DNA from: Chloroflexota bacterium
Lineage (GTDB): Bacteria; Chloroflexota; Anaerolineae; Promineifilales; Promineifilaceae
Direction of reading: 5' to 3'
DNA: 34,949 bases
Assembly (NCBI GenBank): GCA_003696605.1
Contig: RFGV01000446.1
Span: 1 to 34,949, forward strand
Positions within the stretch are counted from its first letter, which is position 1; the number at the start of each line of letters is the position of its first letter. The translations under genes were made by a program, and so were the position numbers. The notes under the pieces were generated by a model. It had not been told where the DNA came from, did not search any database, and was given only the letters and a program-made list of their open reading frames with translations. Positions 24,896 to 32,579 of this stretch are shown piece after piece.

Positions 24896-26088
24896 TGACA
24901 ATGAAGCGAGTGAAATTGTTGGCTCATGAGGAGATAGTGCAGGCTGCCTTGCAAGAATTGCAGGGGAATATTGCCGCTATTTTGGATTCTATTGTGGCTA
25001 TTCAGCAAATTCCTGCACCAACTTTTGCCGAAGCAGAACGTGCCAGTTATATGCGGGCACAGTTTGAGGCGTTGGGGTTGCAGGATGTTGAAGAGGATTC
25101 GCTGCACAATGTTTACGGCCGTTTTCCGGCCGCCTCATCTGCTGAACGGCCGCCAGTCGTTGTTTCAGCTCATCTGGATACAGTGTTTCCGGCGGGAACA
25201 GCATTGCCTGCCAGGCGAAACGGCCGTTTTCTCTATGGCCCCGGTATTGGTGATAATGCTACTGGTCTGGCTGGCCTTTTGGCTCTGGCCCGCACGCTGA
25301 CAACGTATCACTTCTCTCTGCCTGCAGATGTGTGGTTAGTGGCAAATGTCGGCGAGGAAGGATTGGGTGACTTATGCGGAATGAGGGCTGTTGTTAAACG
25401 CTTCGGACAGCAAGCACGCTATATCATTGTCGAAGGTGGCCTTTACGGGCAGATTTCGCATCAGGCTATTGGCGTGCGTCGTTTCCGTATAGAGATTGAA
25501 GCGCCAGGAGGGCATTCGTGGGGTAATTTTGGGAATGCCAGTGCTGTCCATGAATTGGGCAAGATAATTGCTCAAATTACCAGCCTGTCTGTACCGCAGA
25601 ACCCAAAAACCACTTACAACGTTGGCGTTATTGAGGGCGGCACTTCAATTAATACGATTGCCCAAACGGCAAGTATGTTGCTAGACTTGCGGTCTGAAGC
25701 ACCGGAGGCGTTAGCAGAACTAGAAACGGCCGTTCGTGAAATTGTGGCACAGGCAAATGAAACCGCCAAACACAAACACACTGGTGTTCGTGTAACCATG
25801 GAGCAAATCGGGAATCGACCGGCCGGGAGCATCCCTCGCCAATCCCCTCTGGTCAAAATGGCCGTTGCCGCTTTACATCAGGTTGGTTGCTCGCGCGTTA
25901 GCTACATTGCCAGCAGCACCGATGCCAATATCCCGCTAAGCCAAGGTATTCCTGCTGTTTGCATCGGCCTGGCCGAATCCGGCAATGCACACCGATTGGA
26001 TGAATATTTGGATGTTACTCACTTGCCTAATGGATTGGCTCAACTATTGTTATTGACCCTGGCAGCTGCTCGATATGCTACCAGTTAG
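24895..26088 (+). CDS. M20-family metallopeptidase
   Basis: A 397-residue two-zinc peptidase of the M20/M25/M40 type (PepT/carboxypeptidase-like). Metal and catalytic residues are present: SAHLDTVFP (His93, Asp95), GDNATG (bridging Asp120) and VGEEGLGDL (catalytic Glu154 and metal-binding Glu155). A dimerisation domain is inserted in the middle (VRRFRIEIEAPGGHSWGNFGNASAVHELG). The expected late histidine is found in SGNAHRLDEYLD. No signal peptide, so cytoplasmic hydrolysis of peptides or acylated amino acids is likely. The start at 24895 overlaps the preceding stop; a second in-frame ATG at 24901 is an alternative. Confidence 0.9.
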   Translation: MTMKRVKLLAHEEIVQAALQELQGNIAAILDSIVAIQQIPAPTFAEAERASYMRAQFEALGLQDVEEDSLHNVYGRFPAASSAERPPVVVSAHLDTVFPAGTALPARRNGRFLYGPGIGDNATGLAGLLALARTLTTYHFSLPADVWLVANVGEEGLGDLCGMRAVVKRFGQQARYIIVEGGLYGQISHQAIGVRRFRIEIEAPGGHSWGNFGNASAVHELGKIIAQITSLSVPQNPKTTYNVGVIEGGTSINTIAQTASMLLDLRSEAPEALAELETAVREIVAQANETAKHKHTGVRVTMEQIGNRPAGSIPRQSPLVKMAVAALHQVGCSRVSYIASSTDANIPLSQGIPAVCIGLAESGNAHRLDEYLDVTHLPNGLAQLLLLTLAAARYATS

Positions 26089-26104
26089 GCACGGCAAGCT
26101 GCCA

Positions 26105-26113
26105 TGATACAAT
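26105..26113 (+). promoter_or_regulatory. Extended -10 promoter of the acyl-CoA dehydrogenase gene
   Basis: TGATACAAT fits TGnTACAAT. The predicted start near 26120 gives a leader of about 28 nt containing AAAGGAG before ATG 26148. Confidence 0.5.
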
Positions 26114-26147
26114 AAAAAACCACTGAACCTGAAATAAAGGAGTTACC

Positions 26148-27299
26148 ATGGATTTTGAACTGACTGAAGAACAACGAGAGTTTCGTCATCTGGTGCATGA
26201 GTTTGTGGCCAAAGAGGTGAAGCCATTGGCTCGACATACCGATGAGACAGGCGAATTTAATTGGCAAGCGGTAAAAAAGATGGGGCCAATTGGCTTGTTG
26301 GGGCTTGAGGTGCCTGAAAAATATGGTGGTGCAGGTGTAGATGCTGTCAGTGCAGCCATCGCTGCCGAAGAACTGGGTTGGGGATGTGGCTCTACTGCTT
26401 TGGCTATTGGTGCTCACAATACCCTGGGATTAGGGCCAATTGTTCGTTATGGTTCGGAGCAATTGAAACAACAATGGTTGCCACGATTGGCTACTGGGGA
26501 AGGTAAGCTGGCAGCATTGGCATTGACTGAACCGGGAGCTGGCTCGGATTTGCAGGGTGGTGTGCGCACTACGGCCGTTAAAGAAGGTGATTCCTGGATT
26601 ATTGACGGTAGCAAGATGTGGACAACCAACGCTTCCATTGCCGATGTGATTATTGTGCTTTGCCGCACTGATCCAGCGGGTGGTAGCCATAGTTTAAGCC
26701 AGATTTTGGTTCCCACAGATACACCTGGCATTACTATCGGTCCACCGGAAAAGAAAATGGGTCTGAAGGGGTCACCGACACATGCAGTTACATTTGAGGA
26801 AGTGCGGGTGCCCCTGGAGAATTTGGTTGGCGAAGAGGGGCGTGGCTTGCACCAAACGTTGGCGACACTGGATAGTGGCCGGATTGGCATTGGTGCTTTG
26901 GCTGTGGGGTTGGCGCAAGCTGCTTATGAGCGAGCGGTGGCGTATGCGAAGGAGCGGCATACGTTTGGAAAACCGATTGCTCAGCATCAGGCTATTCAGT
27001 GGATGCTGGCTGATGCAGCGACGGAGATTCAGGCGGCCCGGTTGATGGTTTATTGGGCGGCCTGGTTAAAGCAGCAGGGCAAGCCGTATACGAAAGCTGC
27101 TTCGATGGCGAAGTTGTTTGCAACGGAAGTGAGTGAGCGTGTTTGCAGGAATGCAATTCAGATTCATGGGGGGTATGGGTATAGTGCTGAGTATGAAGTG
27201 GAACGGATGTATCGGGATACGCGGTTGATGACAATTGGTGAGGGGACGAGTGAGATTCAGCGGCTGGTGATTGCCCGTCATATTTTGAATGAGTGGTAA
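26148..27299 (+). CDS. Acyl-CoA dehydrogenase
   Basis: A 383-residue FAD flavoenzyme that forms trans-2-enoyl-CoA, in fatty-acid or branched-chain acyl-CoA oxidation. Family signatures are LALTEPGAGSDLQG, WIIDGSKMWTTNA, the middle domain GSPTHAVTFEEVRVPLENLVG, the C-terminal RHTFGKPIAQHQAIQWMLADAAT and IQIHGGYGYSAEYEVERMYRD, and IGEGTSEIQRLVIAR, where Glu365 is the expected catalytic base of the short-chain/butyryl type. The ATG follows AAAGGAG. It is alone on its transcript, with its own promoter and a terminator. Chain-length preference cannot be given. Confidence 0.95.
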   Translation: MDFELTEEQREFRHLVHEFVAKEVKPLARHTDETGEFNWQAVKKMGPIGLLGLEVPEKYGGAGVDAVSAAIAAEELGWGCGSTALAIGAHNTLGLGPIVRYGSEQLKQQWLPRLATGEGKLAALALTEPGAGSDLQGGVRTTAVKEGDSWIIDGSKMWTTNASIADVIIVLCRTDPAGGSHSLSQILVPTDTPGITIGPPEKKMGLKGSPTHAVTFEEVRVPLENLVGEEGRGLHQTLATLDSGRIGIGALAVGLAQAAYERAVAYAKERHTFGKPIAQHQAIQWMLADAATEIQAARLMVYWAAWLKQQGKPYTKAASMAKLFATEVSERVCRNAIQIHGGYGYSAEYEVERMYRDTRLMTIGEGTSEIQRLVIARHILNEW

Positions 27300-27323
27300 G
27301 TGGTGGTTTTGCAGTGATGAAAT

Positions 27324-27366
27324 CGGCCGTTTCTCATGTGGAATAGCTTGGGAAACGGCCGTTTTT
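27324..27366 (+). terminator. Rho-independent terminator built from two CGGCCG palindromes
   Basis: CGGCCGTTTC (27324-27333) pairs perfectly with GAAACGGCCG (27352-27361), followed by five T. Flanking AAA/TTT can pair beyond one mismatch. It lies 25 bp after the acyl-CoA dehydrogenase stop. Each arm is itself a copy of the palindrome family. Confidence 0.85.
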
Positions 27367-27490
27367 GTCTTTTGGGATGGATATAAGTGACTTTTTAGCC
27401 AGAGTTGGCGTCTAATCATTAACGTGTTTTATGTATTTTGTTAGAGTGTGGGGGAGCTTTTCCCAAATTTAGTGTAAGGAGTAATGAATA

Positions 27491-27919
27491 ATGGATGATT
27501 TGTTTAATGCCTTTTTGGGTGGTGATGATTCGCAAGACAAGGATGAAAACCCAATGGCTGACTTGATTGGTGGTTTGCTTGGCGGTGAAGGAGCTGGTGG
27601 GGGACTTGCTGATATTTTAGGTTCAGTTTTGGGTGGCGGTGCATCTGAACAAAATGCAATTGCAAGTGGCCTGGCAGACAAACTGGGGTTGCCGCCTGAA
27701 GTTGTGCAGACTGTGGTGCAATTTGTGGTTTCTCGCTTGCTTTCTGGTGGTCAGGGGGCATCTGCTGGGGGACAGCGGGGATTTGATTTGGACAGTCTGC
27801 TGGATGAGGATTATCTGAAAAATTCTGGTGTGGTGGATGATCTGGCTGGTGAGACTGGGTTAGATCAGGAAACGGCCGTTAAGAGCTTGCAACAGGTGCT
27901 TTCTATGTTGCGCAAATAA
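27491..27919 (+). CDS. Small Gly-rich protein of unknown function (possibly DUF937/YidB-like)
   Basis: A 142-residue acidic protein. The first half is Gly- and Asp-rich and low in complexity (ADLIGGLLGGEGAGGGLADILGSVLGGG), the second has helices GLADKLGLPPEVVQTVVQFVVSRLLSG and LDSLLDEDYLKNSGVVDDLAGETGLDQETAVKSLQQVLSML. The repeated L-GG pattern and the helical tail recall DUF937/YidB-type proteins, but this is a loose resemblance. AAGGAG stands 9 nt before ATG 27491. It is monocistronic with a terminator at 27969-28000. Confidence 0.75.
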   Translation: MDDLFNAFLGGDDSQDKDENPMADLIGGLLGGEGAGGGLADILGSVLGGGASEQNAIASGLADKLGLPPEVVQTVVQFVVSRLLSGGQGASAGGQRGFDLDSLLDEDYLKNSGVVDDLAGETGLDQETAVKSLQQVLSMLRK

Positions 27920-27968
27920 GGTGATGCCTTGTCTGCCGTAAATTAGACAATTTTGCTGGATAGTGCCG

Positions 27969-28000
27969 GGCGTGATCAGAGAGTGATGATCACGCCTTTT
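27969..28000 (+). terminator. Rho-independent terminator
   Basis: Perfect 10-bp stem GGCGTGATCA/TGATCACGCC (27969-27978 with 27987-27996), 8-nt loop, then TTTT. It separates the Gly-rich protein gene from the convergent oxidase gene, whose stop is 7 bp away. Confidence 0.85.
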
Positions 28001-28006
28001 GTATAG

Positions 28007-29377
28007 TCAAAAAATTTTGCCTGGATTTAATATATTGTGTGGGTCAAGCAGGTGTTTAATCTGACGCATGAGTGTAACGGCCGTTTCACCATGTTCCTGC
28101 ACCATAAACTGTTTTTTGCCTAACCCCACGCCATGTTCACCTGTGCTTGTACCATCGAGGGCAATGGCTTTGTTGACAAGTTGTTCATTCAAATAGGCGG
28201 CATTGGTAACGGCCGTTTGATCATCTGGTGGATAAAAAACGGTAACGTGCAAATTGCCATCCCCGGCATGCCCCACCAACCCTCCATCCAGGTTCAGCTT
28301 TGGAAGCAATTCTGCGGCAAATGCCACCAGTTCCGGATACTGAGAAATGGGAACAGCTACATCAGTAACCAGCCAGGTACAGCCGGGAAAATATCTCACC
28401 ATTGCTTCAAAAAGGTGGTGGCGGGCTGTCCAAAGCTGATTTCGGGCTTTCATCCCTAGCCCTGATTGAAAATTACTGCACTCAAAGCCCTGGCAAATTT
28501 CTTCAACCAGCGCGAGTTCGGTGCGCAGGCTTTCAGTAGTGGCGCTGTTAAATTCCATGAGCAACGTAGGGGCTTCTGGCAAATTGAGATCAGTGCTGGT
28601 ATTGAGAATGCGGATGCTGCTTTTATCGAGCAGTTCCAGGGCAGAAGGTTGAAGTCCGGAGCCGATAAGATGAAAGACTGCTTTTGCGGCTTTCTGAACA
28701 GTGGGGAAAACGGCCGTTGCGGCACTGATATGTGTTGGAATAGGGGCTAATTTGAGCGTGGCCTCTGTAATAAGCCCAAGCGTCCCCTCTGACCCGGTAA
28801 AAAGGTGCGTCAGGTCATACCCCGAAGATTGTTTGACTGACCGAGAGCCTGTACGCAAGATACGGCCGTTAGCCAGCACCACCGTCAACGCCAACACATT
28901 ATCCCGTGTAGCTCCATATTTCACAGTTCGAATACCGGCGGCATTGTTGGCAATCATGCCACCAATACTCGCATTTGCCCCCGGATCTGGCGCAAAAAAC
29001 AACCCAAACCGGGACAAATACCTGTTCATATCCTTATAAAGCACCCCCGCTTCCACCGTTACCTGAAAATCAGCCTCATGGACAGCCAAAATGCGATTCA
29101 TACGCCGAAAATCCAGGACGATCCCCCCATGCACCGGAATTGGATTACCCTCCAGACTACTTCCAGCTCCCCAGCCAGTAACCGGAATTTTGTATTCATA
29201 CGCCAGTTGCAAAATTCGGCTCACTTCCTCTGTGCTTCCCGGCCAGACCACCACTTCTGGTAAATGAGCTGCGTGTGCGGATTGATCACGACTATGCTGT
29301 TCTCGGTCGGCCTCACTTTGGGAAACATTCCCCTCTCCTGCAATCTCAACAAGCGCCTTCAGAATTGATTGGTGCAT
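28007..29377 (-). CDS. FAD-binding oxidase, GlcD/D-lactate dehydrogenase type
   Basis: A 456-residue flavoprotein that oxidises a 2-hydroxy acid such as glycolate or D-lactate and passes electrons on to the respiratory chain. The FAD-binding type 4 domain is clear: PEVVVWPGSTEEVSRIL, PVTGWGAGSSLEGNPIPVHGGIVLD, GANASIGGMIANNAAGIRTVKYGATRDNV and FTGSEGTLGLITEATL. The C-terminal cap has VGHAGDGNLHVTVFYP and TSTGEHGVGLGK, both family hallmarks. ATG 29377 is chosen because GGAGAAGGG lies just upstream; an extension to 29413 lacks such a site. No GlcE/GlcF or iron-sulfur partner is adjacent, which favours the single-subunit D-lactate dehydrogenase reading. Confidence 0.92.
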   Translation of the reverse strand: MHQSILKALVEIAGEGNVSQSEADREQHSRDQSAHAAHLPEVVVWPGSTEEVSRILQLAYEYKIPVTGWGAGSSLEGNPIPVHGGIVLDFRRMNRILAVHEADFQVTVEAGVLYKDMNRYLSRFGLFFAPDPGANASIGGMIANNAAGIRTVKYGATRDNVLALTVVLANGRILRTGSRSVKQSSGYDLTHLFTGSEGTLGLITEATLKLAPIPTHISAATAVFPTVQKAAKAVFHLIGSGLQPSALELLDKSSIRILNTSTDLNLPEAPTLLMEFNSATTESLRTELALVEEICQGFECSNFQSGLGMKARNQLWTARHHLFEAMVRYFPGCTWLVTDVAVPISQYPELVAFAAELLPKLNLDGGLVGHAGDGNLHVTVFYPPDDQTAVTNAAYLNEQLVNKAIALDGTSTGEHGVGLGKKQFMVQEHGETAVTLMRQIKHLLDPHNILNPGKIF

Positions 29378-29465
29378 TTTCCCTTCTCCTGTTCTCAATC
29401 TTGCAATTGACAATTATTTGGCCTGCCTTTACCCTTACAAAAAACCCGCCTGTTTGTCTGGCAAA

Positions 29466-29474
29466 ATTGTAACA
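29466..29474 (-). promoter_or_regulatory. Extended -10 promoter of the GlcD-like gene
   Basis: On the minus strand TGTTACAAT (29474-29466) matches TGnTACAAT. Predicted start is near 29459, about 80 nt before the ATG. Confidence 0.45.
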
Positions 29475-29525
29475 GATAAACGGCCGCATTTTGTAAGATT
29501 CATTGTCTATACTAAGGAGGCCCCT

Positions 29526-30272
29526 GTGGAGAATCGAGAAACGTTTTCTGTAAAATCAGACCAATACGCCCGGCATCGGCCAACTTACCCGCAAGAATTA
29601 TTTGACTATTTGAGCAAACAGGTCGTGGTTCACAAGCGAGCCTGGGATTGTGCTACCGGAAATGGGCAAGCGGCCGTTTTTTGTGCCGATTATTTTGACC
29701 ACGTTATTGCATCTGATATCAGTGAACAACAAATCAGACATGCAATGCGCCATCCTAAAATCTCCTACTGTGTTGCCGCAGCAGAAAACACCCCCTTTGC
29801 TAACGATTCATTTGACATGATACTTGTGGCACAAGCTGTACACTGGTTCGATCGTTCCCGTTTTTATTCAGAATGCTTGCGCCTTTTGAAGCCAAAGGGG
29901 ATTTTGGCCATAGTTGGATATGGTTTTTTTGAAATTGAGCCGGATATTGACGCTGTGATTGCTACCCACTTGTTAACATTGCTGGATCCTTACTGGGCAG
30001 AAGGCAACAGAATGATCATGGCAGGTTATAAAGATTTGAGTTTGCCGGTTGATGAATTGCATGAGATTCCTCAGTTTTCCATTCAGTTAAGATGGACGAT
30101 GTCCCAATTGTTGGCATATTTGTCCACATGGTCGGCTGTCAAGCGATTTATTGCTGCCAGGGGGGATGATCCCGTAGCCCGGTTACGGGAACACTTGTTG
30201 CCTTTGTGGCAGTCGGCAGAAGAGGAAAAATTGGTACAAATGCCGCTTTTTGTTCGTGTCGGTCGAGTATGA
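29526..30272 (+). CDS. Class I SAM-dependent methyltransferase
   Basis: A 248-residue soluble methyltransferase. Motif I is WDCATGNGQAAVF, followed by VIASDISEQQIRHAM, then CVAAAENTPFANDSFDMILVAQAVHWFD, which matches the UbiE/COQ5 and methyltransferase 11 type, especially the group with HWFD. The start is GTG 29526, fixed by AAGGAGG (29514-29520) 5 nt upstream and by VENRETFSVKSDQYARHRPTYP as a natural N-terminus; it could be extended in frame upstream but without signal. It is divergent from the GlcD-like gene. The substrate is unknown. Confidence 0.88.
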   Translation: MENRETFSVKSDQYARHRPTYPQELFDYLSKQVVVHKRAWDCATGNGQAAVFCADYFDHVIASDISEQQIRHAMRHPKISYCVAAAENTPFANDSFDMILVAQAVHWFDRSRFYSECLRLLKPKGILAIVGYGFFEIEPDIDAVIATHLLTLLDPYWAEGNRMIMAGYKDLSLPVDELHEIPQFSIQLRWTMSQLLAYLSTWSAVKRFIAARGDDPVARLREHLLPLWQSAEEEKLVQMPLFVRVGRV

Positions 30273-30312
30273 TACTTCGCATAGACATCGAGGCGCGCTA
30301 ATCCTCCTCTTG

Positions 30313-30321
30313 TGTTACAAT
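30313..30321 (+). promoter_or_regulatory. Extended -10 promoter of the ABC exporter gene
   Basis: TGTTACAAT fits TGnTACAAT. Predicted start near 30328 gives a leader of about 39 nt with AAAGGAG (30354-30360) before ATG 30367. Confidence 0.5.
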
Positions 30322-30366
30322 CCGGATAAGTTTTGCTAATTTTCTCATGGGAGAAAGGAGTGTTAT

Positions 30367-32316
30367 ATGTTTCATGGTGCTGGGTGGTTTGCTTATCTGC
30401 GGTATGACGAAAAGCAGGATCGCCCGATTATTACCAGGCAACTGCTACGGCGAGTATGGGCGTTTGCGCAACCGTATCGTTGGCGGGTTGCAGGGTTGTT
30501 GGTAACTATCACGTTGATTTCAGGAGTTTCCCTGATTTCCCCTCTGTTGTTTCGGGATTTGATTGATAATGCGATTCCTAATCAGGATTTTCGTCGGTTG
30601 AACTGGCTGGCAATTGGGTTGGTAGGGATTCCTATTTTGAATGGGGCAATTGGTGTATGGCAGCGCCATTTGAATGCACAAATAGGGGAGGGGATTATTT
30701 ATGACTTGCGGCGCTCACTATATCAACATATGCAACGGATGTCATTGCGGTTTTTCACGCAAACTCGTACTGGTGAGTTGATGTCCCGTTTGAATAATGA
30801 CGTGGTGGGGGCGCAACGGGCTGTGAGTGAGACGTTGGTTTCTATTGTTTCCAATTTTGTGTCTTTGTTGGCGACGTTGGCTATTATGCTGACGCTGGAA
30901 TGGCGACTGACGTTGTTGGGGTTGGCGATTTTGCCACTGTTTGTGTTGCCGGCACGGCGAATCGGCCGTATTTTGCGGGATATTCGGCGTCGTTCGATGG
31001 AGTTGAATGCGGAAATGAATGCCACGATGAATGAAACGTTGAATGTGAGCGGGGCATTGCTGGTGAAGCTGTTTGGCCGTGAGGCGCGGGAGCTGGAACG
31101 GTTTAGTCGGGATGCGCGACAGGTGCGGGATATTGGCATTCGGTCGGCCGTCATTGGCCGGTGGTTTTTCGTAATGTTGAGTATTATTAGTGCGGTAGGA
31201 ACGGCCGTTGTCTATTGGGTTGGTGGTCTCCTGGTATTACGTGGCGAATTTACTATTGGCACTATTGTTGCCTTCGGCAGTTACCTTACCCAACTTTATG
31301 GTCCCCTGATGGCACTAACCAATGCCCCAGTTGATTTTGCCCAAAGTATGGTCAGTTTTGAGCGTGTTTTTGAAGCACTGGATATTCCCATTGAGATAGC
31401 CGAAAAGCCGAATGCAATTGAATTAACAGAGGTTAAGGGACGAATTCGCTTTGAGAATGTGTCATTTAGCTATGTGGCTGGCGAAAAAATTGGCTTACGG
31501 GAAGTAGAACGATTTGGGTGGCACAGTGGGAGCATCAAACTTAAGCGCGGCAAACAGCAGCAAGAAGACGAAGAAAACGGCCGTTCTTCAGACAACCTCA
31601 TCCCTGTCAGCCGCCGCTGGGCACTACAAAACGTCAGCTTCACCATTGAACCCGGCCAACTCGTTGCTTTGGTTGGCCCTAGTGGTGCCGGCAAAACCAG
31701 CATCACTTACCTCATCCCACGCCTTTACGATCCAACCGAAGGCCGCGTCCTGTTAGACGATTACGACATCCGCGACCTGCGCCTGTCCACACTTTCCCGG
31801 CATATTGGCATGGTTACTCAAGAAACCTACCTGTTTTACGATACCATCCGCGCCAACCTCATGTACGCCAATCCCGACGCCACCGAAGCCGACATGATTG
31901 CTGCCGCCAAAGCGGCCAACATCCACGATTTCATCATGCGCTTGCCAGATGGATACGATACAGTCGTTGGCGAACGAGGATACCGCCTTAGTGGGGGGGA
32001 GCGTCAGCGTGTGGCCATCGCCCGCGTCATCCTCAAAAACCCAAAAATTTTGGTGCTAGACGAAGCAACATCACACCTGGATTCACTTTCCGAAGCACTC
32101 ATTCAAGAAGCACTCAAACGTGTGATGGCCGGACGAACCAGTCTGGTTATTGCCCACCGACTGTCAACGATACTTGCTGCTGACAAAATCCTGGTCATGA
32201 ACGAAGGTCAGTTAGTAGAACAAGGCACTCATGAAGAGCTACTGGCACTTGGGGGACTATACGCGAATCTGTACGAAACACAATTTCAGCCCACAGAAAA
32301 AGAGAAGATAGAATAA
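30367..32316 (+). CDS. ABC exporter, fused permease and ATPase (MsbA/BmrA-like half transporter)
   Basis: The 649-residue protein has six membrane helices (about residues 35-330) fused to an ATPase and would act as a homodimer or heterodimer exporting lipids, drugs or peptides. The family coupling region TRTGELMSRLNNDV and GIRSAVIGRWFF are present. The ATPase has RIRFENVSFSYV (A-loop Tyr369), Walker A GPSGAGKTS (437-445), VTQETYLFYDTIRANLMYA, LSGGERQRVAIAR (from 541), Walker B ILVLDEATSHLD and IAHRLST. An extra 40 or so charged residues sit between the A-loop strand and ALQNVSFTIEPG (about 371-418), including a copy of the palindrome. Confidence 0.94.
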   Translation: MFHGAGWFAYLRYDEKQDRPIITRQLLRRVWAFAQPYRWRVAGLLVTITLISGVSLISPLLFRDLIDNAIPNQDFRRLNWLAIGLVGIPILNGAIGVWQRHLNAQIGEGIIYDLRRSLYQHMQRMSLRFFTQTRTGELMSRLNNDVVGAQRAVSETLVSIVSNFVSLLATLAIMLTLEWRLTLLGLAILPLFVLPARRIGRILRDIRRRSMELNAEMNATMNETLNVSGALLVKLFGREARELERFSRDARQVRDIGIRSAVIGRWFFVMLSIISAVGTAVVYWVGGLLVLRGEFTIGTIVAFGSYLTQLYGPLMALTNAPVDFAQSMVSFERVFEALDIPIEIAEKPNAIELTEVKGRIRFENVSFSYVAGEKIGLREVERFGWHSGSIKLKRGKQQQEDEENGRSSDNLIPVSRRWALQNVSFTIEPGQLVALVGPSGAGKTSITYLIPRLYDPTEGRVLLDDYDIRDLRLSTLSRHIGMVTQETYLFYDTIRANLMYANPDATEADMIAAAKAANIHDFIMRLPDGYDTVVGERGYRLSGGERQRVAIARVILKNPKILVLDEATSHLDSLSEALIQEALKRVMAGRTSLVIAHRLSTILAADKILVMNEGQLVEQGTHEELLALGGLYANLYETQFQPTEKEKIE

Positions 32317-32341
32317 CCCTATTCCCTAATTAACAAAGGAA

Positions 32342-32375
32342 AGGGCGAGTCAGTGCAGACTCGCCCTCTTGCTTT
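32342..32375. terminator. Bidirectional terminator between the ABC exporter and the 33-residue protein gene
   Basis: A perfect 10-bp stem AGGGCGAGTC/GACTCGCCCT (32342-32351 with 32358-32367) is followed by CTTGCTTT on the plus strand and TTCCTTTG on the minus strand. It lies between two convergent genes and can serve both. Confidence 0.75.
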
Positions 32376-32393
32376 ATAAGGCAGGCGTTTGTG

Positions 32394-32495
32394 TTACTCA
32401 CCCTTGTTGCTACGTTCTTCCAGGCGAGGCAAAATTAGTGCTGCCAGAAATAGAAGCGCAATGATCACAAACACAACCTGTCCTACCGGATCCAT
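32394..32495 (-). CDS. 33-residue single-helix membrane protein
   Basis: On the minus strand, AGGAGGA (32507-32501) stands 5 nt before ATG 32495. The frame then runs 33 codons to TAA: a short polar start (MDPVGQ), one strong hydrophobic helix (VVFVIIALLFLAALIL) and a charged tail (PRLEERSNKGE). The near-perfect ribosome site, a plausible promoter upstream and a terminator just after the stop argue that it is expressed. The orientation is probably N-terminus out and tail in, or a small regulator bound to a larger membrane complex. No family is recognised. Confidence 0.75.
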   Translation of the reverse strand: MDPVGQVVFVIIALLFLAALILPRLEERSNKGE

Positions 32496-32534
32496 AGTAA
32501 TCCTCCTGTGATGATTTTTGTTGCCCGGCGAGTA

Positions 32535-32562
32535 ATTGTACGCAACTTGCCAGATGTGACCA
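32535..32562 (-). promoter_or_regulatory. Promoter of the 33-residue protein gene
   Basis: On the minus strand TGGTCA (32562-32557) and TACAAT (32540-32535) are 16 bp apart, with the predicted start near 32528, about 33 nt before the ATG. Confidence 0.45.
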
Positions 32563-32579
32563 GTTGTTTACATTTCGTG

